Of a stretch of 64,000 nucleotides of DNA, positions 1 to 7,579 are shown piece by piece; the stretch's first letter is position 1; every line of letters starts with the position of its first letter. Origin of the DNA: Algoriphagus sp. CAU 1675 (GTDB lineage: Bacteria > Bacteroidota > Bacteroidia > Cytophagales > Cyclobacteriaceae); the NCBI RefSeq assembly GCF_029222925.1, contig NZ_JARHUI010000003.1, positions 603,721 through 667,720 on the forward strand, read 5' to 3'. Made by a program: the position numbers and the translations under genes. The notes under the pieces were generated by a model. That model made no database searches. It was not told where the DNA came from and was given only the letters and a program-made list of their open reading frames with translations.

Positions 1-658
1 CTTGCATGCGGTTCTCGGACTGACGAAGTTGATTCAATTGGATAGATCGGGCTATCGAATCATTTTTATAAGAAGTATAGGTGAGTTTCCTGCGCTTCAG
101 GTTGTATTCATATTGCTCTTTGACTTCCTCAAACTCACGATCAGAAACCAGTTTCTTTTCATGAAGCTCCTTGAAACGTTGGTATTGGGGCTCTAGCAAA
201 CTGATTTGATAATCTATTTCTGCCAATTGGCCCTGCTGGTTCAAATCATTTTGATCCAAGAGCAGACGGGTCTGCCGAAGATTATTGATTTGCTCATAAA
301 GCATAGTTTCCCTTTGCATCACATCCAATTGAAGATTGGAATTAGTCAGAGCCAAAATCGTATCTCCCCTTTCAACCAAAGCACCTGACTCCCGAACTAC
401 ATTTGCCACCATTCCCCCCTCTATCGCATCCAGATAAAAAGTCTGTGCCGGTTCAATTTGACCAGAAACCAAAATGTAATCTGTAAACTCCCCAGTTTTA
501 ACCGAGGCAATACTCAACCTGTCCTCTTCCACGTTCATCGTAGAGCGATGATCTGCAAAGCCCAATTGGTAAACAACTCCGGCAAGCAAAACGACTCCGC
601 CAAATCCCCACGCAATCCGTTTCAGGGTCCAAGTCTTCTTTTCAATTTTTCTATCCAT
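1..658 (-). CDS. HlyD-family periplasmic adaptor of an efflux system (3' part outside window)
   Basis: Reverse-strand frame opening with ATG at 658 and running off the window edge; about 219 codons are visible. The N-terminus is basic, followed by one membrane segment (about residues 17-34), then a biotinyl-lipoyl-like half with a GQIEPAQT stretch, a VANVVRESGALVERGDT segment, and a long helical hairpin region rich in Gln, Glu and Leu. This order is that of membrane fusion proteins which couple an inner-membrane ABC or RND transporter to an outer-membrane channel. The gene is divergent from a sigma-54 regulator/kinase pair, an arrangement I know from Bacteroidota MacA/MacB-like loci; an ABC permease downstream is expected but lies outside the window. 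Substrate unknown. Confidence 0.85.
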   Translation of the reverse strand, partial: MDRKIEKKTWTLKRIAWGFGGVVLLAGVVYQLGFADHRSTMNVEEDRLSIASVKTGEFTDYILVSGQIEPAQTFYLDAIEGGMVANVVRESGALVERGDTILALTNSNLQLDVMQRETMLYEQINNLRQTRLLLDQNDLNQQGQLAEIDYQISLLEPQYQRFKELHEKKLVSDREFEEVKEQYEYNLKRRKLTYTSYKNDSIARSIQLNQLRQSENRMQ

Positions 659-693
659 ATTACTAATGCCATCATTCTTTGGCTATTCCTTTT

Positions 694-711
694 ATGCCAA
701 ATGATGTGCCA
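694..711 (-). promoter_or_regulatory. Candidate sigma-54 (-24/-12) promoter for the efflux adaptor gene
   Basis: Read on the minus strand, TGGCAC is followed by five bases and then TTGGCA. The -24 half is a perfect match to the sigma-54 consensus and the -12 half is TTGG instead of TTGC, at the correct spacing. It lies about 40 bases upstream of the adaptor ATG at 658, and the divergent neighbour encodes a sigma-54 activator. The fit of site, position and context supports it; the -12 mismatch is the weak point. Confidence 0.45.
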
Positions 712-861
712 TGAAGAAAAAGGCTTTTTGAGGGCTTTTTGCAGGTTTTACAAAAAATGGCACCTACAAGTCTCGAACAATTTCGTCCGCCAGCGAACAA
801 AGATGAATCAAACTGAATTTTTTATTCTTAACTTTTGATGACGGGGAATGTAAAAAAAACC

Positions 862-885
862 GGTCAAAAACGTCCGAAAATGACC
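862..885. promoter_or_regulatory. Palindrome in the divergent regulator/efflux intergenic region (possible activator site)
   Basis: Arms GGTCA and TGACC are separated by 14 bases that carry an inner CG/CG symmetry, giving an imperfect 24-base dyad. It lies about 150 bases upstream of the candidate sigma-54 promoter, the usual distance for an enhancer site of an NtrC-type activator, and about 100 bases before the regulator gene. The rest of the 659-987 gap is AT-rich with no other feature seen. Confidence 0.35.
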
Positions 886-987
886 CTTTTTTGAAATTTA
901 CGCCTCATAAAATATTTCGGCAGGCTTTTGGAACAAAGGATTGCATCTGAAAAAAGGACAATTAATTCATGATTTAAACCATTTATA

Positions 988-2376
988 ATGAACGAGCAAA
1001 GAATTGGTAAAATCCTGATCATAGATGACAATGAAGATCTTCTAAAAGCAGCGAAAATTTTTTTGAAAAGGCATTTTGCACAAGTAGATACAGAGACCAA
1101 TCCGGACCTGATTCCTATCCTTATTCATAATGAACAATATGATGTCATCTTGTTAGATATGAATTTCACTAAAGATGTGAGTTCGGGACAGGAAGGCTTT
1201 TATTGGTTGGACCGAATTCTGGAACTTGACCCCTCTGCAGTGGTAGTATTGATCACAGCCTATGGGGATGTCAACCTAGCCGTAAAAGCGATAAAAGAAG
1301 GAGCAACAGACTTTGTCCTAAAACCCTGGGAAAACGAACGCCTACTGGCCACACTCAATGCTGCCCTTCAGTTGCGACAGAAAAAATTGGAAATAAACCT
1401 CCTAAAAGACCAACAACAAACCCTCCAACAGGATATTGACAATAAATTCAGGGACATTATCGGTCAAAGCCCTTCAATGCAAAAGGTTTTTGAAACCATT
1501 GAGCGAGTTGCAAATACAGATGCAAATGTCTTGATTTTAGGAGAAAATGGAACCGGAAAGGAACTGATAGCAAGAGCCATTCATAGGCACTCCAGAAGAA
1601 ACAGGGAAACTTTTGTGGGTGTGGACCTCGGATCTATTACCCAAACCCTGTTTGAGTCTGAATTATTTGGACATAAAAAAGGCGCATTTACAGATGCTAA
1701 AGAAGACAGGGCAGGAAGATTTGAGCAGGCGCACAAAGGAACCCTGTTTTTGGATGAAATCGGAAACCTTCCCTTGCCTTTACAGGCCAAGTTATTGGCA
1801 GCTCTTCAAAACCGTCAAGTGACACGGGTTGGTGCCAACCGAGCAGTTGATGTCAATATCAGGTTGATCTCTGCTACAAATATGCCCATTTACGATATGG
1901 TCTATGACAACAGCTTCCGTCAAGATCTTTTGTACCGTATCAATACCATTGAAATCCTGCTCCCTCCACTCCGAGAGCGGGTGGATGACATTCCTTTGCT
2001 TACGGAACATTTTATTTCTTTCTATTCCAAAAAATACAATAAGGACATTAGAAAAGCATCCGATCCCTTACTCAAGCGAATGTTGAAATACCACTGGCCC
2101 GGAAATATCCGGGAACTGCAACATAGCATTGAGCGGGCGGTGATCATGAGCAACCACAACATTCTTCAGCCAGAGGATTTATTTCTTCAAAAAATGAATC
2201 AGCCTGAAAAACAGGAAGAAAATGTAAGCTTGGAGCATTTGAACATAGAGGATGTAGAGCGGATTCTGATACGAAAAGCCTTGCAAAAACATAACGGTCA
2301 TATCACCCGGGCTGCAGAGGAGTTGGGACTGACCAGATCCTCCTTATACAGAAGACTTGAGAAATATGGTCTATAG
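988..2376 (+). CDS. Sigma-54-dependent response regulator (NtrC family)
   Basis: 462 residues with the full NtrC architecture. The receiver domain (about 8-125) has acidic pair D13/D14, phospho-acceptor D57, T90 and K112. The AAA+ domain (about 155-385) has Walker A GENGTGK at 185-191, Walker B GTLFLDEIGN at 251-260, and GAFTDA at 232-237 where GAFTGA is canonical. The C-terminal Fis-type helix-turn-helix (about 420-462) ends in RSSLYRRLEKYGL. It should be phosphorylated by the kinase encoded immediately downstream and activate sigma-54 promoters, most plausibly the divergent efflux operon. Start ATG at 988 gives the family N-terminus directly before the receiver fold. Confidence 0.95.
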   Translation: MNEQRIGKILIIDDNEDLLKAAKIFLKRHFAQVDTETNPDLIPILIHNEQYDVILLDMNFTKDVSSGQEGFYWLDRILELDPSAVVVLITAYGDVNLAVKAIKEGATDFVLKPWENERLLATLNAALQLRQKKLEINLLKDQQQTLQQDIDNKFRDIIGQSPSMQKVFETIERVANTDANVLILGENGTGKELIARAIHRHSRRNRETFVGVDLGSITQTLFESELFGHKKGAFTDAKEDRAGRFEQAHKGTLFLDEIGNLPLPLQAKLLAALQNRQVTRVGANRAVDVNIRLISATNMPIYDMVYDNSFRQDLLYRINTIEILLPPLRERVDDIPLLTEHFISFYSKKYNKDIRKASDPLLKRMLKYHWPGNIRELQHSIERAVIMSNHNILQPEDLFLQKMNQPEKQEENVSLEHLNIEDVERILIRKALQKHNGHITRAAEELGLTRSSLYRRLEKYGL

Positions 2377-3718
2377 AAGGTTCTCTGTTGGTATAATCAT
2401 CCGAATTTTAGGAATAACCCTTTGTTTATTTTTAGGGATATGGCTGCATTTCAGCCAAGGACTTTGGTTGGCCCCCATGATTTTGGGATTAGTGGTGGCG
2501 GCTTTGGCGGGTGAAATGATTTATTATGTCAATTCCATCAATCACAAGCTTGCCCGCTTTCTGGATTCAATACGCTTTACCGATTTCTCCTCTTCTTTTT
2601 CTTCTGACAGTAAAATGGGAAGCTCATTTCGAGAAGTCAATATGGCTTTCAATGAGGTGATGGAAGCTTTTAAGCAGACTCGTGCAGAAAAAGAAGAGCA
2701 AATGCTTTTTCTACAAGTTATTATTCAGCACATCAATACTGGGATTTTGTCTTTCAATTCCCAAGGTAAAATCGGGGTGATCAACAATGCAGCAAAACAT
2801 CTGCTTCAAATTCCACAGTTCCGGGATATTACGGATTTGGGTAAGCTTTCTCCAACTTTGTTGAAAGAAGTACTTGAGATAAAACCCGGACAGCGGATTT
2901 CCTATAAAGTAAACCCGAGTCTTTACCTGATCATCCAGTCCACCTCCCTGAAAATGGAAGGACAAAGTTGGACCTTATTGTCTTTGCAGAATATCAATGC
3001 CGAACTTCAGGCAAATGAACTGGAAGCCTGGCAAAACCTGACCAAGGTTCTGCGACATGAAATCATGAATTCCATTACTCCGATTTCCAGTTTGGTAGAA
3101 TCTCTGCGCACTATTTTGGATGAGGACAGCTATGTGCAGCAGGAAGGCTTCTTGGTCAAAAAAGAAGGTTTTCAGGATATTCAGGAAGGATTGGATACAA
3201 TTGCCAACCGTAGCAAAGGCTTGGTGAATTTTGTCAATGCCTACAGGGATTACACCAATATCCCTCAGCCCAGGAAAGAGTTAGTTCGAGTTGATTTATT
3301 ATTTGACCACGTGTATGGGTTGATGAAGGAGGAGTTGAAATCCCAGGAAATTGAATTCATAAAAAAGGTGGAGCCCAAAGAGTTGGAGGTACTTTGTGAC
3401 CAGGATCAAATCACCATGATCTTGATTAACCTGGTCAAGAATGCCTATGAATCCCTACAAAATCAGTACTCTCCCCAAATTACACTTTCCGCAGTTGGGC
3501 AAGGGGATATGGGAACATTAATACATGTAGAAGATAATGGGCCCGGAATTGTTCCAGAGGCATTAGAAAGAATATTTGTACCCTTTTTCACCACAAAAAA
3601 AACCGGTTCGGGAATTGGATTGGCCATTTCCAGACAAATCATGAATCTCCATCGGGGAAGTTTGAATGTGTATTCCGAACTTGGAGAAAAAACCGTATTC
3701 ACACTTTCTTTTAAATAA
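2366..3718 (+). CDS. Membrane-bound sensor histidine kinase (NtrY-like)
   Basis: About 450 residues. Two closely spaced N-terminal membrane segments (about 8-27 and 33-52) leave almost no periplasmic loop, so the signal is probably membrane or cytoplasmic. A PAS-like region follows (about 112-215), then the H-box RHEIMNSITP with H231, an N-box DQITMILINLVKNAYESL, and G-boxes VEDNGPGI and GSGIGLAISRQI. It overlaps the regulator stop by 11 bases when started at ATG 2366; a TTG at 2357 is an alternative three codons earlier. The overlap implies translational coupling and a cognate pair. Confidence 0.93.
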   Translation: MVYRRFSVGIIIRILGITLCLFLGIWLHFSQGLWLAPMILGLVVAALAGEMIYYVNSINHKLARFLDSIRFTDFSSSFSSDSKMGSSFREVNMAFNEVMEAFKQTRAEKEEQMLFLQVIIQHINTGILSFNSQGKIGVINNAAKHLLQIPQFRDITDLGKLSPTLLKEVLEIKPGQRISYKVNPSLYLIIQSTSLKMEGQSWTLLSLQNINAELQANELEAWQNLTKVLRHEIMNSITPISSLVESLRTILDEDSYVQQEGFLVKKEGFQDIQEGLDTIANRSKGLVNFVNAYRDYTNIPQPRKELVRVDLLFDHVYGLMKEELKSQEIEFIKKVEPKELEVLCDQDQITMILINLVKNAYESLQNQYSPQITLSAVGQGDMGTLIHVEDNGPGIVPEALERIFVPFFTTKKTGSGIGLAISRQIMNLHRGSLNVYSELGEKTVFTLSFK

Positions 3719-3840
3719 TTTTCTATCCTTCATGGTTTCTTTGATTTTCGAGCCATTAATGGAAAATAAAGAATCCCTATTATTACTTAAAAGCCTCAAA
3801 GATTTGTATATTACTACTAGTCAATTAACTAGGTTTGGCC

Positions 3841-4359
3841 ATGAATATCAACCCAAAAATCACAAAGGCTTTTAATCATTTCAAGGGGATTATCCACGCC
3901 ATAGGCTCTGATGGAGTGGTTACCAGAAATGAATACAATGATTTAAAACTATGGTGCAAAGCCCATGAAGGAATCTGCACTGACCCTCCCTTCAATCTTT
4001 TTTATCAGGAGGTAAAAACAATTATTGACACCGGAATAATGACTTCAGAGGAATTGCATGACATGATTGGAATCATGCAGCGTTTTGAATCCAAATTTCA
4101 AATTGGAGAAGAATCCAACAGGCATCTCCATTACTTACAAGGCTTATGCTATGGCATTCTCGCCGATGATCAAATCAACAAATATGAGATTGAGCTTCTA
4201 CAAAAATGGCTGGAAAACAACGGGCATTATTTGGAAAAACCACAGTTCAAACACTTATACGGCTTACTCCTTCAAATGAATGACATCACAGCATTGAATC
4301 CCGAGCAGCATAAACTAGTGCGGAATTCACTTACCGAAATCGTGCAAATGGAGGATTGA
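3841..4359 (+). CDS. Small all-helical protein of unknown function, TerB-like
   Basis: 172 residues from ATG 3841 (a TTG two codons upstream is less likely). There is no signal peptide or membrane segment. Two internally similar halves are visible: GIIHAIGSDGVVTRNEYNDLKLWC near residue 16 and GLCYGILADDQINKYEIELLQKWL near residue 100, each a hydrophobic helix, an acidic D-G/D-D turn and an E-x-x-x-L-x-x-W helix. This resembles TerB-type or BRCT-associated helical repeats, but I cannot assign a function. It follows the kinase after about 120 bases and ends at a strong terminator. Confidence 0.75.
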   Translation: MNINPKITKAFNHFKGIIHAIGSDGVVTRNEYNDLKLWCKAHEGICTDPPFNLFYQEVKTIIDTGIMTSEELHDMIGIMQRFESKFQIGEESNRHLHYLQGLCYGILADDQINKYEIELLQKWLENNGHYLEKPQFKHLYGLLLQMNDITALNPEQHKLVRNSLTEIVQMED

Positions 4360-4378
4360 TTGATTCGGAAAAATGAAA

Positions 4379-4421
4379 GAGCCTGAAGTCTAATCATTGT
4401 GAACTTCAGGCTCTTTTTTTT
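4379..4421 (+). terminator. Rho-independent terminator after the TerB-like gene
   Basis: An 11-bp perfect stem (4379-4389 with 4403-4413, GAGCCTGAAGT/ACTTCAGGCTC), 13-base loop and a run of eight T from 4414. The convergent TonB receptor gene ends inside the T run, so the hairpin may also serve the minus strand. Confidence 0.9.
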
Positions 4422-6831
4422 AAAATTTCCCGGTTAGTGAAAGGACCCAATTCCTACCCGGACCGGAAATCCCCGAACTGTAAGAACGATAGCGTTGATC
4501 AGTGATATTCTCCAATCCAAGATTAAAAGAAATATACTGGTTCAGAGAATACATCCCTTTGAAATTCAAAGTATACCAAGAAGGAGAATAGTTGTTTCCA
4601 TTGGCATCTTTGGCGTAAATCTCTGATTTGGAGCGTTCCTCTACAGGCAGTTCATTGAAACTTTTTTCCGCTTGGTAAAAGGCATTAAGTTCTAAGCGAA
4701 GTTTCTTTCGACTATAAGTCAACCTACTTACCCCAAACAAAGGAGCAGCATGTCGGGAAGGGCTGATACTTCCATCATCCAATTCCTCCTCTCCTTTTTG
4801 GAAATTTAAATCGGATGTGATCCCAAAACCACCTGGCAAATCCACCTCAATACCAGCCTGAACCCCATAAACTCTTGCTACAGCTGCATTCTGAATTGCT
4901 TGAACCTGACTCAACTCCCCTTCATATAGAATGCTGTCCAAACCATTCAACTGGTAATTTCTCCGGACGAGGGCATTTTGAAGGTTGGTATAGTAAGCCG
5001 TCAAATCCAATTTGACCGTTTCTCCAAGAAGTTTAGCCAGTCCAAAATCGATATTGTAGGCATTTTCAGCCTTGAGATCAGGATTGGGAACAGTAACGCT
5101 TCCTGGCTCAGAATCGAAAATTTTACCTATATCATCCACATTGGGCGAACGAAATGCAGTCCCGAAATTGGTACTGATAATCCAACTCTTCGATGGCTTC
5201 CATACTGCACCTATACTACCGCTCAACGCTCCGTCGGAAGTATAAGCTTCTGTGAAGGGAAATGGATAATAGGGAAGATTATTGCTAAAATCGGCATCTA
5301 GAACAAATACATTGTATCTCAATCCTCCCTGCATGGTTACTTTTTCAGAAATACGATACTCATCATTCACGTAGACACCAAATGATTTCCATGTAGAAAT
5401 TGGATAACGAGAGGCGCCATTTTCCTCAATGTTGGTTGTAATATCCGTGACATATCCCTTAGAGTTTACATCATCGACCACATATTCAGCTCCGTAAAAT
5501 AGCGTATGCTTCCCATCCAAGGCCTTCGTGAAATCCCAATTCAATGAATAAGCCTCCACCTTTTCCACTTGGATGCTTCTGATCTTCTTGTTCAATGAGC
5601 GGTCAATCCTACTTTCTTCAAAATATTGCTGTGCCAGACGAATGTTCATTCGGTCATACACTTTCGCATTGCCTTGGTGAGTAATGCTCAGGTTATTCAT
5701 CATCCACTTTTGTGGTCCGTAATCCCATTCTGCATATCGAGGCAATCCATCTCTCAGGCGGTTATGGCGGTCATAACGCCCATATTTTGAAGTTTCTGAA
5801 TAGTGAAAACCATATTGAAAGTCCCAATTGTCATTTGGCTTAAAGCGAACTTTTTGCATCAAATTAAGCTGGGAATAAGCGGAAGGTACTTGAAGCAAAG
5901 GATCTTTTTGCTGGATCACTACATCTTCTCCATTTTGCCTGATCATATGGAAAGGCTTGAGGTAATCTACAGGACCATTGCTTCCCTGTCTCAAGTCATC
6001 ATAATCCCAATGGCTAACACTTGTAGCTAAGGCCCATTTATCCCAGCCCAAATTCACATCAAAATGTCCCGTCTTTTCCTTATTGGCAGAGGAGTATCTG
6101 GTGATAGCATTTCCATTTACCTGAAGTTTGTCAGAACCGGAAAACTTTGGACTCAGGGTCTGAAAACTCATCACCCCTCCTATTGCATCACTACCATAGA
6201 TCACTGAACCCGGGCCAAAAAACACCTCTGTTTTTTCAATGGCAAAAGGATCTAGGTTGATCACATTCTGAATATTGCCTCCACGAAAGATGGCCGTATT
6301 CATACGTACCCCATCTACGGAGTATAATAAGCGATTGGTAGCAAAACCCCGAATCATAGGACTTCCTCCTCCTTGTTGACTCTTTTGAATGTAAACTTTC
6401 CCTGAAATCCCTAACAAATCAGCAGCAGTCTGGGGGTTTTGAAAGGCAATGTTTTCTGCTGAAACTGCGGAGATTCGGGAAGGGATGTTCTCGGAACTTT
6501 GCACCCAGCGCGTCGCCGAAACCACTGTTTCAGAAAGATTTAGACTACTGGGTTCGAGGAAAAGAACGAAACCCAAATCTTTCAATTCATGATAGGTCTT
6601 TACCTGTTTTTTATATCCAAGTAAGCGAAATTCTATTTTTTCACTTGACTCAAACTTAGAAATATCAACCTGACCTTTAACATCGGTATAGGCGAAGTTT
6701 TCCGGACTCGAATTGCTGACCAATACCAGCTCTAAAGGAATTCCGGATTCCTTCTCTTTGACTGTCAGTGTTTGGGCATGAGCCATGAAGGCATAACTCA
6801 ACATCCAACAGACAAAAATCAATCTGTACAT
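4420..6831 (-). CDS. TonB-dependent outer-membrane receptor
   Basis: 803 residues. Signal peptide MYRLIFVCWMLSYAFMAHAQ, then a carboxypeptidase-regulatory-like beta domain (about 21-95), a plug domain (about 110-225) with FATNRLLYSVDGVRMN and a FFGPGSVIYGSDAIGGV motif, and a 22-strand-type barrel ending in the aromatic terminus SLTGKF. It imports a bulky or scarce ligand with energy from TonB-ExbBD. The barrel resembles the haem/vitamin/siderophore class rather than SusC (no SusD partner beside it); the ligand cannot be told from sequence. The small membrane protein gene lies 95 bases upstream on the same strand, so the two may be cotranscribed. Confidence 0.93.
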   Translation of the reverse strand: MYRLIFVCWMLSYAFMAHAQTLTVKEKESGIPLELVLVSNSSPENFAYTDVKGQVDISKFESSEKIEFRLLGYKKQVKTYHELKDLGFVLFLEPSSLNLSETVVSATRWVQSSENIPSRISAVSAENIAFQNPQTAADLLGISGKVYIQKSQQGGGSPMIRGFATNRLLYSVDGVRMNTAIFRGGNIQNVINLDPFAIEKTEVFFGPGSVIYGSDAIGGVMSFQTLSPKFSGSDKLQVNGNAITRYSSANKEKTGHFDVNLGWDKWALATSVSHWDYDDLRQGSNGPVDYLKPFHMIRQNGEDVVIQQKDPLLQVPSAYSQLNLMQKVRFKPNDNWDFQYGFHYSETSKYGRYDRHNRLRDGLPRYAEWDYGPQKWMMNNLSITHQGNAKVYDRMNIRLAQQYFEESRIDRSLNKKIRSIQVEKVEAYSLNWDFTKALDGKHTLFYGAEYVVDDVNSKGYVTDITTNIEENGASRYPISTWKSFGVYVNDEYRISEKVTMQGGLRYNVFVLDADFSNNLPYYPFPFTEAYTSDGALSGSIGAVWKPSKSWIISTNFGTAFRSPNVDDIGKIFDSEPGSVTVPNPDLKAENAYNIDFGLAKLLGETVKLDLTAYYTNLQNALVRRNYQLNGLDSILYEGELSQVQAIQNAAVARVYGVQAGIEVDLPGGFGITSDLNFQKGEEELDDGSISPSRHAAPLFGVSRLTYSRKKLRLELNAFYQAEKSFNELPVEERSKSEIYAKDANGNNYSPSWYTLNFKGMYSLNQYISFNLGLENITDQRYRSYSSGISGPGRNWVLSLTGKF

Positions 6832-6926
6832 TAGAATAAAATTAAGTTAAACGATTTGAATGGGCTTTTGGAAATACAAAACCAGTCCCGAAATAAACAC
6901 CGGGAAAAAGCCTTTTTAAGGAAAGT

Positions 6927-7460
6927 TTAACTCAATTTAGGAGGCATAAAAATGGGGGAAACCACCAAAGAGACCCAATTAAAGACGTAAGTAGAAAAAT
7001 GGCTCTCAGGAGTATCTAAAACGGAAAAAAAATGACCAAAAACAATTGGAAGATAAAGGGTTCTGTAAAAGTTTTGAATGACGTCCAGAGAATCATGGTC
7101 CAATGGTCCTTCCCCGAAAAGACTGTTTGAAACCTCCTCTATTTTCTTTTTTAGGGCGGTCTCCTCTTGGTCCCACCAGACTGTATAAATGACGGAGTCC
7201 CCTGTTATTTCACTGGAAACGATATCATACATTTCACCGCGGTACTCAAATTCCCTTTCATGTTCCCATCGAAGTTCCTCTTCGCTCTCTTTTCGGGAAA
7301 ATTTTAAAATCAATAACCTATCCTCCTCTATTCCCTCTTCCAATTTGGCCTTGACTTCGGACTTCACACTTTCCTGACGAAAATGCAATACAGTCAAAAT
7401 CAATGTCCCCGGTAAGGTCATGAGAATGAGCAGCGATATGGAGATGATTTTAAGATTCAC
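6927..7460 (-). CDS. Small membrane-anchored protein of unknown function
   Basis: About 177 residues from GTG 7460; a TTG at 7493 adds 11 residues and cannot be excluded. One N-terminal hydrophobic segment (ISISLLILMTLPGTLILTVL) precedes a charged extracytoplasmic part rich in Glu and Lys, and the C-terminus is hydrophobic (VSLVVSPIFMPP). I do not recognise the family. It sits directly upstream of the TonB receptor on the same strand, in the place where small membrane proteins accompany metal or haem receptor genes in Bacteroidota; a role in that uptake is inference only. Confidence 0.6.
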   Translation of the reverse strand: MNLKIISISLLILMTLPGTLILTVLHFRQESVKSEVKAKLEEGIEEDRLLILKFSRKESEEELRWEHEREFEYRGEMYDIVSSEITGDSVIYTVWWDQEETALKKKIEEVSNSLFGEGPLDHDSLDVIQNFYRTLYLPIVFGHFFSVLDTPESHFSTYVFNWVSLVVSPIFMPPKLS

Positions 7461-7579
7461 CTGGTCGTAGGAATCCAACAATATCGGACTCAATTCAAAA
7501 TTTTAAAACCTTCCTTACACTGATCAGCTATTAAATCATTTAAGCATAGATTTTCCGGTTTTGAATAAATAAGGAGCAC

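Noticed and set aside
721..745. AGGGCTTTTTGCAG as a second sigma-54 promoter on the plus strand
   Set aside because: There is no GG at the -24 position with correct spacing to the TTGC.
3803..3837. TTTG...TAGGTTTG as a promoter of the TerB-like gene
   Set aside because: The spacer is 23 bases and the -7 element would end at the start codon, leaving no leader.
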